A DNA stretch of 11,653 bases, taken from NCBI GenBank assembly GCA_016718875.1, contig JADKBL010000050.1, positions 1 to 11,653 of the forward strand, given 5' to 3'. The notes beneath the pieces were generated by a model. The model had not been told where the DNA came from, did not search any database, and was given only the letters and a program-made list of their open reading frames with translations. Both the position numbers and the translations under genes were made by a program. This DNA is from Bacteroidota bacterium (GTDB taxonomy: Bacteria; Bacteroidota; Bacteroidia; Bacteroidales; VadinHA17). This document shows positions 1 through 5,537 of the stretch, in pieces (within the stretch, counting starts at the first letter, position 1; each line of letters starts with the position of its first letter).

Positions 1-21
1 AAGAATGCTAAAGAACTATAA

Positions 22-57
22 TTACATTACAAATGTAAACTAGTTTATAATGTAAAC
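22..57. repeat. Interlocking dyads and direct repeat upstream of folB
   Basis: Seen in the sequence: TTACATT (22-28) and AATGTAA (32-38) form a perfect 7-bp inverted repeat with a 3-nt spacer. TAAACTAGTTTA (36-47) is a perfect 12-bp palindrome. GTTTA (43-47) and TAAAC (53-57) form a further dyad. AATGTAAAC occurs twice as a direct repeat (32-40 and 49-57), 17 bp apart. Overlapping dyads of this kind suit a protein-binding operator, but the region is very AT-rich and chance is possible. The rest of 1-180 shows no convincing gene or consensus promoter to me. Confidence 0.4.
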
Positions 58-180
58 CAAATAATTATTTAACAATTTCAAGTTATTATTTACTTTATTT
101 CGCAAGTAGCTGATTACTAGACCAGGATAAGTGGTTATCTTACTGAAGAGGTCTTAATGCAAAAATATAATTGATTAAAA

Positions 181-531
181 ATGGGACTGATACAGATTGA
201 AGGCATGGAGTTTTATTCCTTCCATGGTCATTATAAAGAGGAGAGGATAGTCGGGAATAAGTTTCTTGTTGACCTGACAATTGAAACCGATATGCAGAAA
301 CCGGCAGAGAGTGATAACCTTAAGGATGCGGTCAATTATCAGCTTGCATACCAGATAGTGAAGCTGGCAATGGAAAAAAAGTCACACCTTCTTGAACATA
401 TTGCCGGGAGAATACTTGATGCACTCTATTCGGAAATGCAGGGAATAAAAAAAGCCACAGTAAAAGTCTCAAAGCTGAATCCGCCAATGGGAGGGAAGAT
501 TACTTCCGTAAGTGTTGTACTGAGCAGATGA
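181..531 (+). CDS. folB: Dihydroneopterin aldolase FolB
   Basis: Predicted cytosolic enzyme of tetrahydrofolate synthesis that converts 7,8-dihydroneopterin to 6-hydroxymethyl-7,8-dihydropterin and glycolaldehyde. At 116 aa it is a normal single-domain length. The family pattern is complete: an N-terminal strand then GMEFYSFHGHYKEE (residues 8-21), with E21 at the position of the catalytic Glu; Tyr53 and Glu72 (in LLEH) at pterin-binding positions; and K98 in SKLNPP at the position of the catalytic Lys. The ATG at 181 is the only sensible start and gives the usual short N-terminus. It is preceded by AT-rich DNA without a Shine-Dalgarno sequence, as is normal in Bacteroidota. The stop codon (529-531) directly abuts the stop of the convergent permease gene, so no separate terminator exists between them. 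Confidence 0.93.
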   Translation: MGLIQIEGMEFYSFHGHYKEERIVGNKFLVDLTIETDMQKPAESDNLKDAVNYQLAYQIVKLAMEKKSHLLEHIAGRILDALYSEMQGIKKATVKVSKLNPPMGGKITSVSVVLSR

Positions 532-1299
532 TCAGAGAAACAGCAACAGGGAAGTCGCCAGGGTTGCAAAAATTACAAAAAATCTGTACACTTTCTCCGG
601 CAGAAGTTTTACTATATAGATTCCCAGAAAGATACCCAGGGCAATAACCGGAACAGCTATCAGATCGAGTTTGAGAGTTTCCAGTGTAATGTTCTTCCAT
701 ACCAGTGCCTGCAGGGGAAGTTTTCCGACATTAAGGATAAGAAACAGCCAGGCACTTGTGCCAATAAATTCCTTTTTCGGGAGGTGCATCGACAGGAAAT
801 ATAGTGTAAAAACAGGACCGGCTGCGTTGCCAATCATTGTCGAAAATCCTCCAACGAGTCCCATTACAAAAGCAAAAAAATGATTTTCAGGTATTTCCGT
901 ACCCTTTTTCTGCCGGAGATCATTTGCCAGCATAACGATGAGCATTATCCATACTATTGTAAGAAGGATCATCCTGAATTGATTGTCATTCATAAGCTTA
1001 CCTATGATAAGCGCAATCAGTATCCCTGCAACGGCCCAGGGAATGACCCTGATTATATGTTTCCAGACAGCATGGCTTCTGTAATATGCAACTGCCATTA
1101 TATCTGCTGTGATAAGCATTGGAAGTATCACTCCTGTTGATTCCCTGGCTCCGAAAATAAGTGCCATCATGGGTACCATTGCAAGACCAAGCCCGCTCAG
1201 GCCGGCCTTTGACATTCCGATTGTAAGGGCAGACAGCAGGAAGAGAAGAAAAAAACCGGTATTAAGATCGGGATGAATGGAGGCAAGAAATGAATTCAT
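532..1299 (-). CDS. TauE/SafE-family permease (predicted anion/sulfite exporter)
   Basis: Inner-membrane protein of 255 aa, the usual length for the family, with about eight hydrophobic segments. The two internal-repeat motifs of TauE/SafE proteins are visible: MSKAGLSGLGLAMVPMMALIFG near residues 29-50, and MGLVGGFSTMIGNAAGPVF near 146-164 followed by KKEFIGTSAWLFLILNVGKLP. Characterised relatives export sulfite or sulfonate-derived anions, but substrate cannot be assigned from sequence and no sulfur-metabolism gene lies nearby. The start is ATG (1299-1297). The stop TGA (534-532) touches the folB stop, so the two genes converge with zero spacing. Upstream there is a TATATTTA -7-like element but no matching -33 element. 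Confidence 0.85.
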   Translation of the reverse strand: MNSFLASIHPDLNTGFFLLFLLSALTIGMSKAGLSGLGLAMVPMMALIFGARESTGVILPMLITADIMAVAYYRSHAVWKHIIRVIPWAVAGILIALIIGKLMNDNQFRMILLTIVWIMLIVMLANDLRQKKGTEIPENHFFAFVMGLVGGFSTMIGNAAGPVFTLYFLSMHLPKKEFIGTSAWLFLILNVGKLPLQALVWKNITLETLKLDLIAVPVIALGIFLGIYIVKLLPEKVYRFFVIFATLATSLLLFL

Positions 1300-1355
1300 T
1301 ATTAGCAGACCTGATAAATATACAGTTGTAAATATATCAAAATGATTTATTAAAC

Positions 1356-1394
1356 CACGGAGCTACACGGAGTTGCGTGGTGGGATACACGGAG
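1356..1394. repeat. Three CACGGAG repeat copies in intergenic spacer
   Basis: The heptamer CACGGAG occurs at 1356-1362, 1366-1372 and 1388-1394 in the 127-bp spacer between the two minus-strand genes. The surrounding DNA is much more AT-rich, so the G/C-rich block stands out. I recall similar CACAGAG/CACGGAG arrays as interspersed intergenic repeats in Bacteroidota, but cannot verify that here. No ORF is associated with this copy. Confidence 0.5.
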
Positions 1395-1426
1395 TAAAAT
1401 ATTGGGAATTAATATGCATGAATTTG

Positions 1427-2497
1427 TTAATCAGTTTTTTGGTTGATGGCAGACCGGTATATTTCTAATATTTCTTCTGTGATTTTAACCGGATTATAAT
1501 CACCGATTACGAGTTCTTTTAATTTAAGTGTTTCTTTTTCACAGGTTTCCCTATTTCTGAAAAAATCAGCCAAAATATTCATCAGTCCTGCTTTATCCGG
1601 AGGAGCACTTCCGGTTGAAACGAAATTCTTAAGTTTATAATCAGCATAGTTTTCCAGTGAGATGACCGATCCCATTCTTTGCTGATTCATTGAAAGTACA
1701 GGAACACCACTTGCCAGACCTTCTATTGCAACCCTTCCCACACCTATGATAAGTTCAGATTCCTGAAGTTTTTCTTTGACATTAAGTATAAAACCACATA
1801 TAATGCAAACCTCCCTGTTAAGTTTCAGGTTTAATAATTCTGCTTCTTTTTTTATCTGGTCAAGGTAATTCCCTTCTCCGATTATCCTGAAGGTCATCTC
1901 AGGGAATTTAATTGCAAGATCATATAGTATCTCTCTTATGATCATCAGGATAAGGGCAGAATGTTTCCTGTCTATTCTGCTAACATAGCTGATTGAATAA
2001 GGTATTTTGCCGGGTTGTTCTCCTGTCAGTGATACCCAGTTTGGAATAATAACGGATTTACTTTTTATCTCATCGTATTTTGCAGAGACTTCAAGCACAT
2101 GCCTGCTTACAAAAATAATCCTGGCAGGATATTTTCTTGAAAATGATGTTCTTAGATCAAAACGTGTTCTGCCGTGTACTGTTGCTATAACAGGTATTCC
2201 TGTTATCTTTCCGGCAAGAGAGCTTATAAGTATGGGTAACCTCTGGTGTGCATGAAGGATTTGTATTTTATGTTTTATAACATATATTATCAGATATATG
2301 TATTGGAAAGGAAGGAGAGCACTTCTCATCCGCATGGGAACAAAATGTACATTTTTTCTCAACTGACTTACCTGTCTTCCTTTTGCACCAATAACATGCA
2401 CATCTTCCCCTGCATCAGAGAGAGAGTTTGCCATTTCGCGGACATGGTTTTCAGCACCACCAAAATCGAAATTCTTGATAATGAGTAGGATTCTCAA
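1427..2497 (-). CDS. Glycosyltransferase family 4 (GT-B fold)
   Basis: Predicted cytoplasmic or membrane-associated sugar transferase of 356 aa using a nucleotide-sugar donor, probably for a surface polysaccharide or glycolipid; acceptor unknown. The N-terminal domain starts MRILLIIKNFDFGGAENHVREMA, the classic GT4 opening with the GGAE acceptor-side loop. It continues with LHAHQRLP (81-88), VIATVHG (103-109) and IIFVSRHVLE (127-136). The C-terminal domain has YVSRIDRKHS (171-180), FRIIGEGN (203-210) and GVGRVAIEGLASGVPVLSMN (252-271). This last is the EX7E region, in which the second Glu is kept and the first is replaced by the Gly-rich GxGR variant seen in a GT4 subgroup. The start is TTG at 2497-2495: the homologous N-terminus begins there, the next in-frame Met is residue 22, and upstream ATGs are out of frame or stopped. 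No other polysaccharide genes are in view. Confidence 0.87.
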   Translation of the reverse strand: MRILLIIKNFDFGGAENHVREMANSLSDAGEDVHVIGAKGRQVSQLRKNVHFVPMRMRSALLPFQYIYLIIYVIKHKIQILHAHQRLPILISSLAGKITGIPVIATVHGRTRFDLRTSFSRKYPARIIFVSRHVLEVSAKYDEIKSKSVIIPNWVSLTGEQPGKIPYSISYVSRIDRKHSALILMIIREILYDLAIKFPEMTFRIIGEGNYLDQIKKEAELLNLKLNREVCIICGFILNVKEKLQESELIIGVGRVAIEGLASGVPVLSMNQQRMGSVISLENYADYKLKNFVSTGSAPPDKAGLMNILADFFRNRETCEKETLKLKELVIGDYNPVKITEEILEIYRSAINQKTD

Positions 2498-2596
2498 TAG
2501 TTCATACCATCTATAGTGAATGGTAATGTTAATGAATAAAAATCAGAACCATCCTAAAGCCGGGCTTCCGATCATGAGTAAGAACATGAAAAGATG

Positions 2597-2604
2597 TATT
2601 TTTG
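2597..2604 (+). promoter_or_regulatory. Probable -7 promoter element for the DUF4251 gene
   Basis: TATTTTTG matches the Bacteroidota -7 consensus TAnnTTTG exactly and lies 36 bp upstream of the ATG at 2640. No good -33 element is seen at the expected distance. If used, it places transcription start downstream of the earlier in-frame ATGs (2520-2586), which supports 2640 as the translation start. Confidence 0.4.
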
Positions 2605-2639
2605 AATCTGGTGATAAGTTTCTTTTAATTATTTCTGTT

Positions 2640-3152
2640 ATGATAACCAGATATTTTATTTCTATTGTGATTTTCATTTTTGCATTTTTTTCAGGCTTTG
2701 CTCAGGATAATGTAAAAAAAACGAAACAGGAACAAAAACTTGAGCAGCAATTGCTTACTGAAGACTTAATGAATTTTAAAATATTTGATTTTGTGGGAGT
2801 GACAGCTTTTTCTGAGAGAGGCAAACCGGTATCAATTACATCAGGGCCAAATACTGTCAGCTTCAGCCCGGAAATGATTAAGAGCAATCTTCCCTTCTTC
2901 GGTACTGCCAAAACCGCTTCAGCAGGTTATGGCCGACAGACCGGTTATATGTTCGAGGGAAAGCCTGAAGAATATGTGATGGAGAACACCAAAAAGGGGT
3001 ATAAGCTCAAGGCAGTTGTTAAGACAGGTAATGATTCATTTACCCTGAATCTTTCTGCTGGTCCGGATGGAGGTGCAAGTCTGAATATTTTCAGTATTAA
3101 TCGAAGTTCAATGAGGTATAGCGGTGAAATAAAGAAAACTGAACCGAAATAA
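2640..3152 (+). CDS. DUF4251 domain secreted protein
   Basis: Exported protein of unknown function, about 170 aa from the chosen start. Residues 1-22 (MITRYFISIVIFIFAFFSGFAQ) are a clear Sec signal peptide with cleavage after FAQ. A short Lys/Gln-rich linker follows, then a domain with the DUF4251 pattern: SNLPFFGTAKTASAGYG, an acidic FEGKPEEY segment, KKGYKLKAVVKTGNDSFTLNLSAGPDGGASLNI, and a terminal NRSSMRYSGEI. DUF4251 is a Bacteroidota family of small periplasmic or surface proteins with no assigned role. The frame is open up to an ATG at 2520, but that would bury the signal peptide 40 residues inside and place the -7 element within the gene, so 2640 is preferred. It is divergent from the GT4 gene. 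Confidence 0.8.
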   Translation: MITRYFISIVIFIFAFFSGFAQDNVKKTKQEQKLEQQLLTEDLMNFKIFDFVGVTAFSERGKPVSITSGPNTVSFSPEMIKSNLPFFGTAKTASAGYGRQTGYMFEGKPEEYVMENTKKGYKLKAVVKTGNDSFTLNLSAGPDGGASLNIFSINRSSMRYSGEIKKTEPK

Positions 3153-3194
3153 ATTCTTCCACATGATGATTGTATTGCATGGAATAATCCAGAC

Positions 3195-3232
3195 TGAAAC
3201 TCAATAGTCAGGGTTTCATCAGCTTTTTATTC
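3195..3232 (+). terminator. Weak possible terminator downstream of the DUF4251 gene
   Basis: TGAAAC (3195-3200) can pair with GTTTCA (3213-3218), followed by an AGCTTTTTATTC tract. The stem is short and the T-run is displaced by several bases, so this is tentative. It lies in the 125-bp convergent spacer between the DUF4251 gene and the outer-membrane protein gene. Confidence 0.25.
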
Positions 3233-3277
3233 TTTCACAGTTTTAACAGCTTCAAAAGGAAAAACCTCCTCATAATA

Positions 3278-4069
3278 CTATTGCCAAAGTGATCCATCTT
3301 CATCATCATTCCATAATTCAGCAGTCTTGAACTGCCAGCAGAGAGAGAATGAGAGTACCTGTGATTCCTGGTACCTTGACAGGTCGCTAAGGTCGAATGA
3401 TGATCCTTCGGAAGAATTCCTGCCGGATGAATAATTCCTGTTAAGAAAGTCAGTCAGGTAGTATTTAAATTTCAGATTAACTCCTCCTGGTAATTGGACC
3501 CCTGCAAATACTGAAGGCATAAAGGTTGGTGTCTGATTTGAAAACCACCGGGAATTTTTTGTCTTTGATCCGGATCTGTCAAAGGTATTGCTCCAGTATT
3601 TTTCCTTCAGAAGGAAAGCCATTTCATATTCACCTCCGCCATACAGGAAGAAGTGTTTATTAAATGCACCAATTTTAAATGCAAGAGGAACTCCAAGTAA
3701 ATATTGCCTGCGGATTATCTTATAATCGTTATATGGTACAGAAGCCCCATTTACAAGAGAAACTGTCTGAGGCAGAGCTTCATCAGTAATCATGCCAACA
3801 TTCCTGATTGCAAGACCGGAGAACATACCGACATTGTTATTAAAATCAAAATGAATATACTCTCCTGCATGAAAGAATACTGTAAACCGGACATTATTGG
3901 CTACCAATTTAGCGTTGGGATATTGATTTATGAATGACCCTGTAAAGGATGAATGGCTCTGGCTGAATATCATTTCACCACTTGTAACCGGATATACTGT
4001 CTGGGCAGAGGCAGTAAAAGTTAACAAAGACAGGATCACTAATATTGGTACGTGAAGTTTTGATTTCAT
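3278..4069 (-). CDS. Predicted outer-membrane beta-barrel protein
   Basis: A 263-aa exported protein I cannot name more precisely. Residues 1-22 (MKSKLHVPILVILSLLTFTASA, then QTVYP) are a Sec signal peptide. The mature part lacks hydrophobic helices and has alternating-polarity segments rich in aromatic residues and glycine, such as YLLGVPLAFKIGAF, FFLYGGGEYEMAF, FMPSVFAGVQLPGGVNLKFKYYLTDF and QVLSFSLCWQF. These are typical transmembrane beta-strands of small outer-membrane proteins. An acidic tail (WNDDEDGSLWQ) follows the last strand. A good promoter lies 20 bp upstream of the ATG, so the gene is probably monocistronic. Role unknown; an OmpA-like C-terminal domain is absent. Confidence 0.72.
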   Translation of the reverse strand: MKSKLHVPILVILSLLTFTASAQTVYPVTSGEMIFSQSHSSFTGSFINQYPNAKLVANNVRFTVFFHAGEYIHFDFNNNVGMFSGLAIRNVGMITDEALPQTVSLVNGASVPYNDYKIIRRQYLLGVPLAFKIGAFNKHFFLYGGGEYEMAFLLKEKYWSNTFDRSGSKTKNSRWFSNQTPTFMPSVFAGVQLPGGVNLKFKYYLTDFLNRNYSSGRNSSEGSSFDLSDLSRYQESQVLSFSLCWQFKTAELWNDDEDGSLWQ

Positions 4070-4088
4070 ATAAACATTTTTTCAGGTG

Positions 4089-4120
4089 CAAAAATATAAA
4101 TTTGTGCAAAAAGCACCAAA
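4089..4120 (-). promoter_or_regulatory. Bacteroidota-type promoter for the outer-membrane barrel gene
   Basis: Reading the minus strand, TTTG (4120-4117) is followed after 20 nt by TATTTTTG (4096-4089), an exact TAnnTTTG match. The inferred transcription start is close to 4082, giving a leader of about a dozen bases before the ATG at 4069. Confidence 0.6.
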
Positions 4121-4195
4121 CTAGACAGGCAAGAGTAGTTATTTATCAGGACGATTCAGATGAATCAGAACAAATAAGGAAGCCTGAATCACAGG

Positions 4196-4226
4196 TTGTT
4201 TATCTGATAATCTAGATGTACTTTTG
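4196..4226 (+). promoter_or_regulatory. Bacteroidota-type promoter for the small lipoprotein gene
   Basis: TTG (4196-4198) is followed after 20 nt by TACTTTTG (4219-4226), an exact TAnnTTTG match. Transcription would start near 4233, so the in-frame ATG at 4216 lies inside the promoter and the ATG at 4270 must be the true start. Confidence 0.6.
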
Positions 4227-4269
4227 CCAAATATTTTTTTTTCTGGGGATAATTATTAATCAATATTTC

Positions 4270-4638
4270 ATGAACAATATACGTATACCAATATTTATTC
4301 TTCTGATCACAGTTATCGTATCTATGGGCTCATGTAAAAAGAAAGAGTTACCCGCACTGACAACAACAGCCGTTACAAATATTACAATTACAGCTGCTAC
4401 CGGTGGCGGAACTATAACAGATGAAGGATCGAGTACGGTTATTTCACTTGGTGTATGCTGGAGCACTGATCCTGAGCCTACTATCCAGGATTTCAAGACA
4501 TCTGAGATAGCAGGAGTGACTCAGTTTACGAGCAGTCTGAAAGGACTAGTGGGCGGGACAAAGTATTATGTCAGAGCCTATGCAGTAAATGATGAGGGGA
4601 TAGGATATGGGAATGAGGTAACCTTTACGACTTTGTAG
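4270..4638 (+). CDS. Small lipoprotein with fibronectin-III-like domain
   Basis: A 122-aa predicted lipoprotein. Residues 1-21 form a type II signal peptide ending in lipobox-like SMGSC, with the lipidated Cys at 22 followed by KKKE. The rest is one beta-sandwich repeat of a kind common in Bacteroidota surface proteins: a TTxAVTNIT start, GGTITDEG, LGVCWSTDPEPTIQDFKT, then FTSSLKGLVGGTKYYVRAYAVNDEGIGYGNEVTFTTL. In large proteins this module precedes other domains. Here it stands alone and ends cleanly at the conserved FTT, so the gene is either a minimal surface lipoprotein or the surviving 5' end of a longer one. The start at 4270 was chosen because the upstream ATG (4216) overlaps the promoter and would spoil the signal peptide. 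A bidirectional terminator follows 20 bp downstream. Confidence 0.78.
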   Translation: MNNIRIPIFILLITVIVSMGSCKKKELPALTTTAVTNITITAATGGGTITDEGSSTVISLGVCWSTDPEPTIQDFKTSEIAGVTQFTSSLKGLVGGTKYYVRAYAVNDEGIGYGNEVTFTTL

Positions 4639-4658
4639 TCGGTAATTGGTCTGATAAC

Positions 4659-4694
4659 AAAAAATCCCCGGCACTTTTTGCTCAGGGATTTTTT
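4659..4694. terminator. Bidirectional intrinsic terminator between lipoprotein gene and tRNA-Cys
   Basis: AAAAAATCCC (4659-4668) pairs with GGGATTTTTT (4685-4694) around a 16-nt loop. The stem is flanked by an A-run on one side and a T-run on the other, so it can stop transcription of the lipoprotein gene (plus) and of tRNA-Cys (minus). It begins only two bases after the tRNA 3' end. Confidence 0.75.
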
Positions 4695-4695
4695 G

Positions 4696-4766
4696 AGGTC
4701 GGTGGCGGATTCGAACCGCCGTAAACGGTTTTGCAGACCGCTACCTAGCCACTCGGTTAACCGACC
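4696..4766 (-). tRNA. tRNA-Cys (anticodon GCA)
   Basis: The minus strand folds into a complete cloverleaf. The acceptor is GGTCGGT/ACCGACC with discriminator U (4696), as expected for tRNA-Cys. The D-arm has GAGTGGCTAGG, the anticodon loop is CTGCAAA (GCA complementary to plus 4732-4734), and the T-arm is GGCGG-TTCGAAT-CCGCC. CCA is not encoded. A -7 element lies 16 bp upstream and a terminator directly downstream, so this is a single-tRNA transcription unit that looks intact. The last 18 nt of the tRNA plus 7 nt of trailer are repeated in inverted orientation at 5433-5457. Confidence 0.96.
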
Positions 4767-4782
4767 AAATATATTTGGAGTG

Positions 4783-4790
4783 CAAAGATA
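4783..4790 (-). promoter_or_regulatory. -7 promoter element of tRNA-Cys
   Basis: On the minus strand TATCTTTG matches TAnnTTTG exactly. Transcription would start near 4776, leaving a leader of about 10 nt before the tRNA 5' end. No clear TTG is seen at -33. The element lies inside the undisturbed 52 bp between the tRNA and the left inverted end at 4842. Confidence 0.55.
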
Positions 4791-4841
4791 GAAATTATTT
4801 TTAATAGGATTTACTCCATAGCGAATTCTTCCTCCCTGAAA

Positions 4842-4889
4842 TTCTTAACCCATCCCCCATCCCCTTCCCTTAAAAAATAAGGGAAGGGG
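4842..4889 (+). repeat. Left inverted end: CCCATCCCC tag plus hairpin
   Basis: TTCTTAACCCATCCCC (4842-4857) is followed by CATC..., then a perfect 12-bp hairpin: CCCCTTCCCTTA (4861-4872), loop AAAAA, TAAGGGAAGGGG (4878-4889). The hairpin ends 11 bp beyond the stop codon of the enclosed nuclease reading frame (4901). Confidence 0.85.
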
Positions 4890-4900
4890 TGACTAACCAT

Positions 4901-5320
4901 TTAGAATTCAGGAATATGCTTTGATCTTTCTATTATAGTACTTTTTACTTTATCAAGGACTTTGTTTAATTCTTCAAGTTCATAATTTTTAATTCTTATT
5001 GTCCAAGAGTCCTTTCCAAAGCAGTTTTAATATCCCTTCTCACATATTCAACAGTTATCATGAACAGGTCCATCTAATTCAACAACTAATCTTAATTCTG
5101 CACAATAGAAATCTGCAATGTAAAATTCAACCCGGTCTTTGACAATTTTATAAAACACAGGATGTTGTCTGAGAAATTTAAACCCCATCATCTTCCTTCC
5201 CCGAAGTTCTTGCCAAAGGATTAATTCGGACGAGGTCTGATTTTTGCGTAATTCTCTGGCTAACAAAGTAATACCACGATATCTCTTATATTGAGCACGA
5301 GCCATAACGAAATATTCCAT
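4901..5320 (-). pseudogene. DUF559 endonuclease-like gene broken by two frameshifts
   Basis: Small single-domain protein of the Vsr-like PD-(D/E)xK superfamily. The first frame (5320-5048) gives 90 aa: LARELRKNQTSSELILWQELRGRK, MGFKFLRQHPVF, then FYIADFYCAELRLVVELDGPVHD, which keeps the presumed catalytic Asp (IADF) and Glu (VVELDG). It stops early at TGA 5048. I translated further: the +1-shifted frame continues with EYVRRDIKTALERTLG (about 5060-4995). Then the original frame resumes with WTIRIKNYELEELNKVLDKVKST and ends at TAA 4901. Joined, these give about 139 aa with the usual C-terminal part of the family, so two indels, near 5060 and 4995, broke one gene. Two in-frame stops (TGA, TAA) fall in the shifted segment. 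The family has no firmly known role. An alternative Met at 5305 (MARAQYK) could be the start. Confidence 0.8.
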
Positions 5321-5384
5321 TTTAAAAATAGTAAAATGAATTTAATAAATGAAAATGCTTTAGATGGAATTTCCTTCGTAGGCA

Positions 5385-5429
5385 CCCTTCCCTTATTGCT
5401 TAAGGGAAGGGCCGGGGATGGGTTAAGAA
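5385..5429 (-). repeat. Right inverted end: hairpin plus CCCATCCCC tag
   Basis: Mirror image of the left end. The hairpin CCCTTCCCTTA (5385-5395), loop TTGCT, TAAGGGAAGGG (5401-5411) is followed by GGGGATGGGTTAAGAA (5414-5429), the exact reverse complement of the 16-nt tag at 4842-4857. The link between hairpin and tag is shorter than on the left, and the loop sequence differs. It lies 64 bp upstream of the start of the nuclease frame. Confidence 0.85.
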
Positions 5430-5432
5430 ATC

Positions 5433-5457
5433 CGAATCCGCCACCGACCTCAAAAAA
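5433..5457 (+). repeat. Inverted duplicate of the tRNA-Cys 3' end
   Basis: These 25 bases are identical to the reverse complement of 4689-4713. That segment is the last 18 nt of tRNA-Cys (from CGAATCC in the T-arm through discriminator U) plus its trailer CTCAAAAAA-type bases. The copy starts 3 bp outside the right inverted end. Read on the plus strand it is the 3' tip of a tRNA-Cys gene with the rest missing, so it cannot encode a tRNA. Confidence 0.85.
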
Positions 5458-5460
5458 ACG

Positions 5461-5490
5461 AAGGCTGTCATTAATAATTGTGACAGCCTT
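5461..5490 (-). terminator. Intrinsic terminator of the propeller lipoprotein gene
   Basis: AAGGCTGTCA (5461-5470) and TGACAGCCTT (5481-5490) form a perfect 10-bp stem with a 10-nt loop. On the minus strand the stem is followed by CGTTTTTTT, and it lies 48 bp after the stop of the minus-strand gene at 5538. The T-run overlaps the duplicated tRNA tail. Confidence 0.78.
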
Positions 5491-5537
5491 TCTTGTTAAA
5501 TCTAATTACTATTCCTTAAATACCTCCGTATCAATAG

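Larger units (their letters stand above)
4842..5429. mobile_element. Candidate palindrome-bounded nuclease element (about 0.59 kb)
   Basis: Inferred unit defined by two inverted composite ends (4842-4889 and 5385-5429) enclosing a broken DUF559 endonuclease gene. The 16-nt outer tag at each end is identical (TTCTTAACCCATCCCC), and the inner part of each end is a hairpin with nearly the same stem. It carries no recognisable transposase, and no obvious target-site duplication is seen. The layout resembles REP-type elements, where a single-domain nuclease gene (RAYT) sits between inverted hairpins, but the protein family here is different. It lies upstream of the tRNA-Cys promoter and leaves the tRNA intact. 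That the whole is a mobile unit is my inference; the inverted ends and the enclosed gene are directly seen. Confidence 0.5.

Noticed and set aside
880..1140. 86-aa plus-strand frame, with neighbours at 671-883 and 500-700
   Set aside because: These are shadows of the TauE/SafE and folB genes in other frames; their translations are Cys/His-rich without any recognisable family.
2007..2488. Two plus-strand frames (82 and 80 aa) opposite the GT4 gene
   Set aside because: Antisense to clear GT4 motifs on the minus strand.
4216..4269. Upstream ATG extending the small lipoprotein by 18 residues
   Set aside because: It overlaps the -7 promoter element and would place the lipobox too far from the N-terminus.
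4842..5429. CRISPR array or IS element
   Set aside because: There are only two end copies, in inverted orientation, with no regular spacers; no transposase motif is encoded in any frame I read.
4689..5457. Integrase-type att sites in the tRNA-Cys 3' end
   Set aside because: The two copies are inverted, not direct, no integrase gene is present, and the copies lie outside the proposed element ends.
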